Assembly (NCBI RefSeq): GCF_024138145.1
Contig: NZ_CP099998.1
Coordinates: 186,001 to 250,000, forward strand
DNA from: Natronosalvus halobius
GTDB lineage: Archaea > Halobacteriota > Halobacteria > Halobacteriales > Natrialbaceae
Reading direction: 5' to 3'
Length of the DNA: 64,000 nucleotides
The notes under the pieces were generated by a model. It was not told the DNA's origin. It was given only the letters and a program-made list of their open reading frames with translations, and did no database searches. Made by a program: the position numbers and the translations under genes. Positions 17,323-26,056 of this stretch are shown here, in pieces. Each line of letters opens with the position of its first letter. Positions within the stretch are counted from its first letter, which is position 1.

Positions 17323-17605
17323 TAAGCATACAACTAATGAATATGGCTTTGTTTAAGTATAGGCTGGTGCGCTGATTGGTCAATTGCTGGGAGCGCATGA
17401 TATTGTGAGATCTGAAGTACAGAAAGCGATACTGGAGGTTGTGAAAAGCGGTCCTGGAGGATCGTAACGGGTTTTTCTAACTCTATACAGCGGCATTTAG
17501 GGGGCCCTGCTCACAATGTATGTATCGCGACGACGGTCAGTCGCAAAATTTCCTCAATGCATTCGATGAGTCCTTCGCATCGATGGCCCCAATTTCAAAC
17601 TCTCG
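17323..17605. other. Non-coding stretch after the origin
   Basis: No gene seen. No further ORB-like copy was found in this stretch. Confidence 0.4.
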
Positions 17606-17639
17606 ATGCGAGTGCCAATCCAGCGTGCCTGTGACAATG

Positions 17640-18345
17640 GGCAAGATATTTTCGAACAGGAAGATGCGAACGGTCAGCAAATAGAGCGCGCGATATCTTC
17701 CTCGAGATTGCAGAGACGATGGGAGGGGCGTTCGACAAAAAGCAGGTGGAGTGTACGTATGTCTCGAGGAATGGATGAAAGATTCAAGGATTCTTCAGAC
17801 GAGAGGGAAGAGGAGGACGCGGTCATAGACGAGGACACCATGTAAATGTTGGTAGAATCAGAAGGACAGGGGCGTGAAACTGCGGCGGCGACCGAAAATC
17901 GATCAGACCAGTCGAGGACCGCATCCACGTCCGATACTGATTCACTAACCAGTGAGGCAGGAGAGGTAGATGACGAAACGTTACACATCCGTAAGGATTG
18001 GGATTCAGCCACGATATACGTTGAGTCAAGCAAAGCGAGGACATCGAGATCACGTTTACCCGTCTGAAAAAGCAGCTCAAACGAGAGGATATCCCGCTGG
18101 AGGAAACAAGCACTTCAACTGTTCTGTGACGAGTTCAACCGATTAGCGTGGTGCACGCATCACTGGCGGATACATGCCTCGTGACGACACCGACCGTCCT
18201 CACAGCGCTTGTCCGAAACGACGTACTCTCCCCAGACGTTGCCGAGGAATTTCTGGACGATGTGAGCAACGCCCGTAGTTGGCCAGCGAATACCTACGTT
18301 ACGCGGGCGAAATCCACGCTTCAACAGCAACGAAAAGACGAGTGA
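17640..18345 (+). pseudogene. Decayed locus ending in a PIN/DUF3368-like fragment
   Basis: Coding pieces change frame several times. One piece at about 17690-17777 reads DIFLEIAETMGGAFDKKQVE. A second from 17846 reads MLVESEGQG...DDETLHIRKDWDSATIYVES and is followed in another frame by EDIEITFTRLKKQLKREDIP. A last piece at 18148-18345 reads HASLADTCLVTTPTVLTALVRNDVLSPDVAEEFLDDVSNARSW, like the C-terminal part of PIN-related (DUF3368-type) toxins. No single frame joins them, so the locus is broken by at least two frameshifts. The original gene content is uncertain. Confidence 0.5.
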
Positions 18346-18503
18346 GACGACCCGTAGCCGCACGTCTCAGAAGGCATTAACGGGATTCTACTCCACATTC
18401 ACTCTGAGTACTCGTTCATCCGTCCTCGCCTGTGAACCCGGCTTTACCCCCAAGGAGGTATCCTTAAGCGACTCGATACGAAAGAGACAGGTACGAAGAC
18501 GAG

Positions 18504-18767
18504 ATGAACGACAGCACCGATCCACGACCGCCGCTTTCGGAGTGGATTCTTGATGCGTACGACGTCCTTTGCACGCACAGTCTCAATTCGGACGATGAGG
18601 AAGATGTGCAGTCGGTCCCCAGAGAGCAAGCGCTCGAGTTCCTTCTTGGAACCGATGAACTGGCCCTTGGACCTGAAGACGCAAACTATGCGCTCGCCCG
18701 GCTACTCGAGCGAGGCTACTTCTACGAAGTCGACGATGAACTTCGTGTGACGACGCCGGAAAACTGA
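18504..18767 (+). CDS. Small acidic haloarchaeal protein
   Basis: The 87-residue protein (MNDSTDPRPPLSEWILDAYD...) has a helical body and a C-terminal ANYALARLLERGYFYEVDDELRVTTPE that reads like the last helix and wing of a winged-helix fold. Composition is typical haloarchaeal. No family name is claimed. A paralogue was not seen in the window. Confidence 0.6.
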   Translation: MNDSTDPRPPLSEWILDAYDVLCTHSLNSDDEEDVQSVPREQALEFLLGTDELALGPEDANYALARLLERGYFYEVDDELRVTTPEN

Positions 18768-18826
18768 CTTTAGGGTTGCGGTCTGAGACGTACCGCTCAC
18801 GACATGTACTAATTGACCGCTGAAAA

Positions 18827-19087
18827 TTAGCTGATCGCTTGGAGAAATTCATCTAACGTATCGGTGAGTTCATCGACCTGTTCTCCATTGATTTCAGCGG
18901 AGTAGCGGACGATGAACACGTTCTTCTCATTGGTGTGACGAGCCTTGTCTACTTGTTCGACTCCTTTCCAAATTCCCGTGACTTTGACCTGGCCGTGTTC
19001 AGCGTGGTCGTAGGATTCACCTCGCTCGATAGCCAGATCAGACTTAGGGCCCGGTAAATCGTCAGAATCGTCCATATTACCGCTCAT
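18827..19087 (-). CDS. Small haloarchaeal protein, paralogue of the 44728-45081 gene
   Basis: About 86 residues from the ATG at 19087 (a second ATG at 19075 is also possible). The core GESYDHAEHGQVKVTGIWKG...NVFIVRYSA...LTDTLDEFLQAI aligns with GETYSHRVHGLVEVSRIWEG...SMIIVRFSR...LTDTLTDFVRGL of the protein at 44728-45081. The pattern looks like a small beta-rich domain followed by a helix. Function unknown. Confidence 0.65.
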   Translation of the reverse strand: MSGNMDDSDDLPGPKSDLAIERGESYDHAEHGQVKVTGIWKGVEQVDKARHTNEKNVFIVRYSAEINGEQVDELTDTLDEFLQAIS

Positions 19088-19187
19088 AATGTCCCTCGAC
19101 CCTTGTCTCTGTTGGTGGGGGCGGTATCTACTTCCCCTGTCTTGACCGACCTGTTCTATCTGATCGACCATCAACGCCTGCCACATT

Positions 19188-19764
19188 CCGTCCTGTATTC
19201 AACAGACCGTGATCAAACTACCGAGGCGCTGTCAAAAGTGACATACAAGATACGGGGGAGAAGTTCATCACGACAGGTTCGTTTGTGGAACGCGATTCCG
19301 CTGAGTTCTGCCGCTCAGTACCCGCATTTACTGTTCGCTGAATGCAGAACTCTGAGTGCAGGCGTGGCAATAATGGACACGGCGGTATAGCTTTATACGA
19401 ATTCGGGCCGGTATCATCACCCGTCCTGGAGACTTACCGTGGCATCCTGCATACGACCCAACGGCTCTCCAGTGACGTACTCAGCCATCGCCGGCAAAAC
19501 CCTGTCTTACGCCAGGGTTTTTCGATCGGCTGGAAATGTGCAGAGTGATCAATAACCATCCTGTACTGAGCGATGCGTGCTTGCCCTGTATTGATATTTT
19601 TTAGTGTCTGAAGAAATCACAAGCGACCGGTTTCCCGTCACCCTCAATGCTGTGGCAGTCGTTCGAGCGGGGACCTCTCGTGTCTGGCACCAACTGCTTG
19701 ACTGTCTAGGGGATCGATTCTGGTATGGAAATACTCATGGGACTCAGGAACGGTCGTCCCGAAT
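19188..19764. other. Non-coding stretch before the MFS gene
   Basis: No gene recognised on either strand. CCTGTATTCAACAG at about 19193 resembles the 67-nt repeat end but no full copy is present. The promoter of the MFS gene is probably in the last 100 nt. Confidence 0.4.
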
Positions 19765-21000
19765 GTGAGAATTCGGCTTCGTGGGGCGAAAGACGAGGGA
19801 AGGTTCGTTCTCGGAGCGGTCATCGTCAGTACGTTTTTCATTGGCTTCGGCGGCGGCGTGATTTTCCCCATCCTGCCAAATCTCGGTGCTGTTCTCGGAA
19901 TCTCTCCGTTTCTCGTCGGTATTATCCTGAGTGCGAACCGGTTTTCACGGCTATTTGCGAACGCACCGGCTGGGAGCCTCGTGGACCGGTTCGGGACGAG
20001 GAAACCATTCGTCATTGGGATGTTCATCCAGGGTCTCTCCACGTCCGGCTACGTTATCGCCATGATCGCACCACTTCCCGAAGTGTGGTTCATGGCTGCG
20101 CGCCTCTTCTGGGGTGTCGGGAGTGCGCTCGTCTTTGCGACTGCGTACACGATCGCGGACGATATCAGCGACGGTGGATCGCGGGGTTCGAATATGGGGC
20201 TCATCAGAGGCGGCGTCCTTTTCGGGTTCCCGACGGGGGTAGTCCTCGGTGGGCTCGTCAGTGAATTCGCCGGAAATGTCGTCGCGTTCACCGTCGCTAC
20301 TGGTTTCGCGTTCTTTGCCAGTGCCGTCGCGTACCTGACGGTGCCCGAAACACACGTCGAAGGAGGAGCGAATCAGTCAGTCAAACCGTGGGACATCAAT
20401 ACGAGTCTCCCCGCGGTCACGGTTGGCCTGGTGAACTTTGCCGTGTTGTTCGTCTACATCGGTGCGTTGTTCGCAACGTTAGTCGTGTTTCTCGACCAGA
20501 ACCAACTCAGCGTCTTCGGCTTCGATGCTCAGGGCTCCTCGGGGCTGTTCATGGGGCTCACCGTCATCGCTGCGGGTCTATCGATGTATGTCGGTGGGTA
20601 CGTCAGCGATCGGAACCAGTCGCGTGTCCCGGTTTTACTCGTATTCCTGGTCGTTACGTCGATCGGGTTCGTACTGCTCGCGCTCGCGAATTCGGTACCG
20701 ACGCTGGCGATCGCCTGCCTGTGTATCGGACTCGGGCAAGGCGGAACCAGCGGGCCACTGATGGCACTGTTAGGTGACCTCGTCGCCGATGGCGAGATGG
20801 GCCGTGCTGTGGGGACGAACAACGTGTTCGGGGATATCGGCGGTGGGTTCGGCCCCATTGTCACGCTCCCAGTCGTCGATATCGTCGGATTTTGGCCAGT
20901 TTATCTCTGCTGTGCGGCCATGCCGCTCGTCGCAGCCTCGATCCTCTTGGGCGGTGTCCGACGCGAAACTGGGGACTTCCTCCCGAGCGTCGGGTCCTAA
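19765..21000 (+). CDS. MFS transporter
   Basis: The 411-residue protein has about 12 membrane segments, starting with FVLGAVIVSTFFIGFGGGVIFPIL. The loop after helix 2 carries the MFS motif A equivalent (AGSLVDRFGTRKPFVIG), and a second version (GGYVSDRNQSRVPVLLV) follows in the C-terminal half. Likely a proton-coupled exporter of the drug-resistance type; the substrate cannot be read from sequence. Translation seems to begin at a GTG (VRIRLRGAKDEGRF); no ATG lies before the first helix in frame. It stands alone. Confidence 0.88.
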   Translation: MRIRLRGAKDEGRFVLGAVIVSTFFIGFGGGVIFPILPNLGAVLGISPFLVGIILSANRFSRLFANAPAGSLVDRFGTRKPFVIGMFIQGLSTSGYVIAMIAPLPEVWFMAARLFWGVGSALVFATAYTIADDISDGGSRGSNMGLIRGGVLFGFPTGVVLGGLVSEFAGNVVAFTVATGFAFFASAVAYLTVPETHVEGGANQSVKPWDINTSLPAVTVGLVNFAVLFVYIGALFATLVVFLDQNQLSVFGFDAQGSSGLFMGLTVIAAGLSMYVGGYVSDRNQSRVPVLLVFLVVTSIGFVLLALANSVPTLAIACLCIGLGQGGTSGPLMALLGDLVADGEMGRAVGTNNVFGDIGGGFGPIVTLPVVDIVGFWPVYLCCAAMPLVAASILLGGVRRETGDFLPSVGS

Positions 21001-21076
21001 CGTGGTGTCCGCTGTGGCTTCCATAGCAATTTCTTGAGACGAGGCTCCCGATCACGAAACGTGCACACGACAGTTC

Positions 21077-21108
21077 CTCTATATCTCGCACGACGTTCTT
21101 GACAGATG
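21077..21108 (+). repeat. 5' half of a 67-nt repeat
   Basis: CTCTATATCTCGCACGAC... with TTGACAG at the same offset matches the first 30 or so positions of the copies at 46346 and 49143. The expected ATACACAG end is missing. Confidence 0.45.
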
Positions 21109-21182
21109 CCGAGTGAATCAATGGGCTAATCGGTACGTGAGTCCCCTTTACTGATCGATACCTGCACCACCTGTATTGATCG

Positions 21183-21700
21183 TTAGATGGTTCGGTCGAG
21201 ATTATGGGCGATACACGCGGGCGAGTTCACGACACTGCTTCCACCAGCGTCGTGAACGGACGAACGCACCGTATTTTCGCTTGAGTCGAGAGTTCACCGT
21301 TTCGATCTGACTCCACTAGCCGTAAAGTTCGGCATCTAGCCGACCATTCCACGCTTTCTGCAGTGATGAGAACTCACGGTGTTTGATGAGCGGACGAATC
21401 CGTTCTCGTGGGCCATTCTCGAATCTGCTGGTCGTCGTACCCTTTGTCTCCAAGCAACACTCGGACTTTAGATGCGTTGCGGTTGATGAGCGATGGCACG
21501 ATCCGTGTGTCGTGTTTCAGAGTCGTTGTGACGTGAAAATCAAGGATCGCGTTTACTCTCGTATCGACTAAAAGCGTGATTTTCAGCTGTTGAATCGTCA
21601 GCTTCGCCCGTTTCGTGTAGTGCTTTGAGGCGTGAGTTCGGTCGAAGCCCGAAGCGTCGATCCCCGCAACACCGTTAGTTGGAAGCAGTGAAACAGAGAG
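21183..21700 (-). pseudogene. Dead IS5-family (ISH-type) transposase
   Basis: Minus-strand pieces read NGVAGIDASGFDRTHASKHYTKRAKLTIQ, LKITLLVDTRVNAILDFHV and LLGDKGYDDQQIR (the second DDE aspartate). In another frame they continue RPLIKHREFSSLQKAWNGRLDAELYG, stop, WSQIETVNSRLKRKYGAFVRSRRWWKQCRELA. A frameshift near 21405 and at least one in-frame stop make it inactive. The same signature GIDASG/AIDATG is found in the intact transposase at 43573-44403. Confidence 0.8.
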
Positions 21701-21928
21701 ATTGGGTTCTGTTTAAATCCTATTTGCCAGATACTATTTGCGGTGAAACAGCCGGTAGGTAGGGTGCAATCTTCGGTCTCAGAGGGACGTATCTTGGTCG
21801 CATGGGTGAGTAAACCGTAGTATCTCTTGTTACGTTTCGCCTCGATCTAAGGGATAGAGAACTCATAGGGTTATGGGTCACAGGGACGGATGCCAACAAT
21901 AATCAATGGCGGATGACGACCTTCATTA
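21701..21928. other. Non-coding stretch, probable promoter of the PH-domain pair
   Basis: No gene seen. The end of the dead IS is probably inside this stretch. Confidence 0.35.
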
Positions 21929-22522
21929 ATGTCAGAACCATTCCCATGGTTATCACTTGATACCGATGAGGAGGTCGTGTGGTCTGGGCGTCCTCGCCTT
22001 CACGTTGTCGGCTGGCTCGCCGTTCCCGCTCTCGCTATTCCGGCTTTGCTCGTGGTTGTATGGCCGTCATTGTTGAGTGCAGTTGTCGGCGTCCTCGCCT
22101 GGGCTGTTATTAGTTATCTCGGTTACGTGTACGTGACAAACATCGACTACGTCATCTCGACAAAATACGTCTACACAAAATTCGGGATACTCGGACGTTC
22201 CGTCACGCAAATTGGCCTCCACAATATTCAGGACACTACACTCAGCCAGGGGATCTTCGGGACGCATTCGAACTATGGAACGATTTCGTTCAGCACCGCT
22301 GGTGGGGAAGGCGCGACGCTTTCGTTTTACTTGGTCGATGAGCCGTCAACAGTAAAGTCGACGATTGACCGGCAGATCACGAGAGCACGTAAAGGGACGA
22401 AAGACAGAGAAGAACACTCGAACGAGAGGAATCTCGATGACCTTCTTACGGAGCTTCGTGCGACACGAAAAGCCGCTCAGCGAATTGACCAACTGTTTGA
22501 GCATGGAGGGAACCGACCATGA
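21929..22522 (+). CDS. bPH2-domain membrane protein, first of a pair
   Basis: The 197-residue protein starts with an acidic head (DTDEEVVWSGRPRLH), then two membrane helices (VVGWLAVPALAIPALLVVVW and LLSAVVGVLAWAVISYLGYVYV). A bacterial PH (bPH2/YdbT) domain follows: NIDYVISTKYVYTKFGILGRSVTQIGLHNIQDTTLSQGIFG...YGTISFSTAGG. A C-terminal helix LDDLLTELRATRKAAQRIDQLF may pair with the same helix in the next protein. It overlaps that gene by 4 nt. Role unknown; related bacterial proteins have been linked to envelope stress or antimicrobial resistance. Confidence 0.85.
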   Translation: MSEPFPWLSLDTDEEVVWSGRPRLHVVGWLAVPALAIPALLVVVWPSLLSAVVGVLAWAVISYLGYVYVTNIDYVISTKYVYTKFGILGRSVTQIGLHNIQDTTLSQGIFGTHSNYGTISFSTAGGEGATLSFYLVDEPSTVKSTIDRQITRARKGTKDREEHSNERNLDDLLTELRATRKAAQRIDQLFEHGGNRP

Positions 22523-23079
22523 GTGTCAACGATTACGAATGGCTGGTACTCGAATCGGACGAAGAAATACTCTGGTCCGGCGAGCCGGAGTTGTTCGGAT
22601 ATGCTTGGCTGTTTGCCATGGGAATCGTGTTGATCCCGATGTTTGGAATCGGGTTCGTGATTATCGCCTTGACCTACCTGAGCCTGAAAAACACCGCATA
22701 TGTGATCACGACCGAGAGTGTTTTTAAAAAGACGGGAATACTCTCTCGGAAGATCACCGACATTGGCCACGAGAACATCCAAGACACCGGGTACAAACAG
22801 GGAATTGTTGGCCGATACTATGAATTTGGAACCGTTCAAATCAGCACGGCTGGCGGCAGCGGCGTGGAAATGTCGCTCGCGTACGTACCTGATCCGTTGA
22901 ACGTCCAATCACAACTCGATGCAGTGGCAACCAGGAGATCGTCCGCGGAGGATACCAGCGCTCCGGATGCACACGAGCGGGTTGAGATAATGGGTGCCAC
23001 GCTCGACGAACTCATCACAGAAATGCGGGCGACGCGAGAGGCACTGGAGTCAATCGAAGAGCGGTTGAGCGAGGACTGA
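22519..23079 (+). CDS. bPH2-domain membrane protein, second of a pair
   Basis: The 186-residue paralogue of the upstream gene has the same order: ESDEEILWSGEPELFGY, two membrane helices (LFAMGIVLIPMFGIGFVIIA and following), the PH core (NTAYVITTESVFKKTGILSRKITDIGHENIQDTGYKQGIVG...FGTVQISTAGG) and the C-terminal LDELITEMRATREALESIEERL. The PH hallmark IQDT is kept in both. The two probably act as a heteromer. Confidence 0.85.
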   Translation: MSVNDYEWLVLESDEEILWSGEPELFGYAWLFAMGIVLIPMFGIGFVIIALTYLSLKNTAYVITTESVFKKTGILSRKITDIGHENIQDTGYKQGIVGRYYEFGTVQISTAGGSGVEMSLAYVPDPLNVQSQLDAVATRRSSAEDTSAPDAHERVEIMGATLDELITEMRATREALESIEERLSED

Positions 23080-23148
23080 TCCAACGTTGAGACTAGAGGC
23101 CCTGATTCGAACATAGCCTCGTACAGATACGGTATTGCAGCACAGACG

Positions 23149-23439
23149 GTGTCTCTGGCACGAACAATTTTAGGACTCGTGGGAGTCGTCATGGTATTGG
23201 TTCCTGAACGGGGTCTGGAAACCGTTGAGCAACTTGCGCTCGAAAACCCTGACGACTGTACCATACGGAAGTCATCCACCCCCAGAATTCGAGCGGAAGG
23301 CGCTCTGTTCGCACTCACAAGTCTCATTGGCGGGAAGGCTCATGCACGGGTCAGCCGAATTACCTCCAGAGAAATCACGCTCGACTCTCGTAGATCACCT
23401 CTCTATCTTTCACCCCCTACCAGCAAGCTCATGACTTGA
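23149..23439 (+). CDS. Remnant of a small haloarchaeal membrane protein
   Basis: The first 60 or so residues from a GTG read SLARTILGLVGVVMVLVPERGLETVEQLALENPDDCTIRK then RIRAEGALFALTSLIGGKA. This looks like a haloarchaeal membrane family with repeated helix-ENPD-C units. The rest (ARVSRITSREITLDSRRS...) does not look haloarchaeal and lacks the expected second helix, so a frameshift or deletion probably occurred near 23340. Confidence 0.4.
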   Translation: MSLARTILGLVGVVMVLVPERGLETVEQLALENPDDCTIRKSSTPRIRAEGALFALTSLIGGKAHARVSRITSREITLDSRRSPLYLSPPTSKLMT

Positions 23440-23853
23440 GATGCGGTTTCTGACTACACAGCGTGTGTCACGTATGCCAGAGAGTTACCATTAGGTTCCC
23501 TACAGAATCGGGTCGTCCACTGATGCTGGACGAATGCCAACTGAATCGCCAGCATAGTGTACTGGGCACAACGCACAATTGTAAAGTGTTTCATGCCTGT
23601 GCAACGCAGTCGAACAGAATACTAAGGGGGTTCCTGATTATATATCAGGTCGTGGACGACTGGCGTTCTGTTCGTCCTGTTTCGATCGACTCGCGCTAAT
23701 CGACCTGAAGGCTCGGTTGAAATGCAAGTCTTCAGATGTGTTCCTGAACATGGAAGCTGTACCCATCAAGGAGGTCGCCTCTACCGGCTAACTCAACATT
23801 CCAAACTACGGTGTACCTGGTGACATCGCCGCTACCGGCAGTTCGAGGAAAAC
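23440..23853. other. Non-coding stretch
   Basis: No gene supported on either strand. Composition is mixed and no repeat was recognised. Confidence 0.4.
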
Positions 23854-24771
23854 TCACGATTCGTTCTGTTCCCCTGCTCTGTAGGAGAGACGGCCTCCGG
23901 TAAAAACAACGAGGAGTACTGCGATTATGGAAAAAACGAGAGCACCTAATACACCACCATCGATGACGGTGGCAGACCAACCACCGTAGGGTAACTCATC
24001 GAAGAGACCTCCGAGAAGCGAACTACTTGCGTTCCCAGCAGCGTGAAGGAGAATAACGATTAGCAGGCTCCCACCACTCCCGTTGAACACCCATGTGTAG
24101 ATAAACGAGGCCCCAATGGCAGTCATCATGAACGCGCCGAATTCTCCGACCGTGACTGGACCAAGGATGGGCGTGAAAAATGCTGGTATGTGATAGAGGC
24201 CGACAAGCGTTCCCAGAACGAGTGTCCCCCAGACTGGCCCGTAGCGCTCTTCTAACCGTGGGAGTGCAAAGCCCCGCCAACCAGGTTCTTCACCAATCGA
24301 TGGGATGAGAATCCCCGCCAGTACAAGAGGGAGGAAGACGGTGAAGAACTGGGTCCAGTTCTCGACGAGCGCTGTGAGCGGGTCAGCCCCGAGAACAGCG
24401 AAATAGCCGAGAATCCATGCAAACAGGAACCCAAACAGAGCGACGACGTACCAGCGAAGGCCCACTCGCCACTGTTTGATCCGCCCCAACAATCGACGTA
24501 CGCCCGCCCGCCCCTCTACCACAGAAGTCACGAGAATAGCTGCGAGTGCGGGTCCTAGTGTTGCAAATACGAACATCACGACCCCAATAGCATCCGGCAA
24601 CGTATACGGTAACAAGCCCAGGCCAATGGGAGTCTCACTGACCGACCACGGAAGAATCAACAGCCACGAAATAGCGTACGCTAACCCAAAGAATGCCCAC
24701 AGTGGTGAGGAGCGGACCGAGGACGCTACCGTTCGTCTCGCTCTTCCTTGGCCTTCCTCTGGTGTTGCCAT
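23854..24771 (-). CDS. CPBP-family intramembrane protease
   Basis: About 305 residues from the ATG at 24771 with eight or so membrane helices. The CPBP (Abi/CAAX-type) motifs are present: GEEPGWRGFALPRLEERYG (EExxxR), GLYHIPAFF (second H) and ILLHAAGN (third H). Such proteases cut proteins inside the membrane; some give immunity or process signal peptides. Upstream residues available in the open frame are unlikely coding. It has no operon partner. A second CPBP protein is encoded at 47958-48893. Confidence 0.88.
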   Translation of the reverse strand: MATPEEGQGRARRTVASSVRSSPLWAFFGLAYAISWLLILPWSVSETPIGLGLLPYTLPDAIGVVMFVFATLGPALAAILVTSVVEGRAGVRRLLGRIKQWRVGLRWYVVALFGFLFAWILGYFAVLGADPLTALVENWTQFFTVFLPLVLAGILIPSIGEEPGWRGFALPRLEERYGPVWGTLVLGTLVGLYHIPAFFTPILGPVTVGEFGAFMMTAIGASFIYTWVFNGSGGSLLIVILLHAAGNASSSLLGGLFDELPYGGWSATVIDGGVLGALVFSIIAVLLVVFTGGRLSYRAGEQNES

Positions 24772-24951
24772 GCAGTACCGATGAGGAGAAAACAAATAAA
24801 ACACGGATAGTCTCGCCATCTCAAGCACAGCATATGAAATCTCTACGGCAATTCAGAGCAAATGTGATACATACTCACCTCTACTGAGAAAAGTGATGGA
24901 GGCACACATCGACGGCCTCATCTGGAAAGACTAGGATTCCAACGGCGCTTC

Positions 24952-25386
24952 TTACTTGTACCACAGCTCCGTAATCCGGTCTTCAATCTCGTCGAGGGCA
25001 AGCGCAACTACGTCGCGATGATCGACTGGCCACGATGCGTCCTCGCCGGGCGTCGGGGCGGTCGGTGGGGGATGAAAATGGTCTCGCGTATTATGGGGGT
25101 TCGGGTGGCGGTCCCACCGGCACTCCCAGGCGCTTTCGGGATGCACCTCTCGATAGTGGATTTTGAAATCGTCGTTCGTGTACCAGCGGACAGTCAGGGT
25201 CGCCTCAGTGACGGTCGCTGGATAGTACGGCGATGCGAACGAGACATGAAGTTCGAGATGGCCGCTGGCGTCTGTGATGGTTGCTTGTTCGACCTGGTTC
25301 GTAGCCTGGAAACGTGTCTGTAGAAACTCGAGGATTGGACGGTCGATAGGGGCAGGGCTGCTCCCATCGCCTGCTGGCGGCACCAT
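24952..25386 (-). CDS. Partner protein of the HTH module, copy B
   Basis: The 144-residue protein starts at the ATG at 25386, 8 nt after the stop of the HTH gene. It has a beta-rich core (HLELHVSFASPYYPATVTEATLTVRWYTNDDFKIHYREV), then WECRWDRHPNPHNTRDHFHPPP with an H-N-x-R-x-H-F-H cluster, then a C-terminal helix (HRDVVALALDEIEDRITELW). The cluster suggests a catalytic or metal-binding centre. TumE-like toxins have a similar arrangement, but I cannot confirm it. Copy A (11520-11972) is its diverged counterpart. Confidence 0.65.
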   Translation of the reverse strand: MVPPAGDGSSPAPIDRPILEFLQTRFQATNQVEQATITDASGHLELHVSFASPYYPATVTEATLTVRWYTNDDFKIHYREVHPESAWECRWDRHPNPHNTRDHFHPPPTAPTPGEDASWPVDHRDVVALALDEIEDRITELWYK

Positions 25387-25394
25387 CGCTGGTC

Positions 25395-25928
25395 TTACCC
25401 GGAGGCTTGTTCGCCGTCGGCGCCGACACATTGCTGGCGGGCGCGTTCGTAGCGCTCGCGCTCCTTGCGGGCGGTCGTCCAATCGGCGAGGTCGCTGTAC
25501 ACGTCGTCGATTGTCCGCTCGTCGCTGCCCTCCGCGGCGGCGACGGCGTCGACTGCGGCCGGTGACGCGGCGTCGTACGTCGCCTCGTACTCGGTGATGC
25601 GCGTCGTCAGCTCACGAACGCGTTCCTGCAGGTCCTCGACGGAATGGTCGGCTGCGAGCTGGTTGATGCGTCGCCACTCAAAATACGCGTCATTCCGTTC
25701 GTAGGTGGCCGGATGGCCATCGTGCCGGGTGACGATCCCCAGATCATCGAACCATCCCAGATACTTCCGGGCCGTCTTGGGATCACAGTTGGCGGTGTCG
25801 GCGATCGCACTCGCTGTCGTTGGCTCACGGGTTTGGAGGATGGTGCCGTAGATGCGCTGTTCGACGTCGTCGCTGGCGAACACGTCCTCGAATGGGGGAG
25901 GTCCATCGGTGGCGTCTGTTTCGGACAT
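25395..25928 (-). CDS. HTH protein of the paired module, copy B (DUF7342-like)
   Basis: The 177-residue protein has a winged helix at about residues 20-75 (VEQRIYGTILQTREPTTASAIADTANCDPKTARKYLGWFDDLGIVTRH), then a long helical arm (EDLQERVRELTTRITEYEATYD). This is the same design as 11974-12501. It is followed at 8 nt by the histidine-rich partner. The TTAACCAAC inverted repeat copy 2 lies about 90 nt upstream of its ATG and may be its operator. Confidence 0.75.
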   Translation of the reverse strand: MSETDATDGPPPFEDVFASDDVEQRIYGTILQTREPTTASAIADTANCDPKTARKYLGWFDDLGIVTRHDGHPATYERNDAYFEWRRINQLAADHSVEDLQERVRELTTRITEYEATYDAASPAAVDAVAAAEGSDERTIDDVYSDLADWTTARKERERYERARQQCVGADGEQASG

Positions 25929-26016
25929 ACTTGGAGTTGCAGCGCGAAGGATTTAATTCTTCCTTCGGGGAATAGTTTCCTGTGCCGATGTGTTCAGGCC
26001 ACGACCGCTACAGACG

Positions 26017-26056
26017 TTAACCAACAACCGGGACTGTGTACCCCAATGTTGGTTAA
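26017..26056. repeat. TTAACCAAC inverted repeat, copy 2 (22-nt spacer)
   Basis: Arms TTAACCAAC (26017-26025) and GTTGGTTAA (26048-26056) with 22 nt between. It lies upstream of the HTH/partner pair at 25928-24952. Confidence 0.75.
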
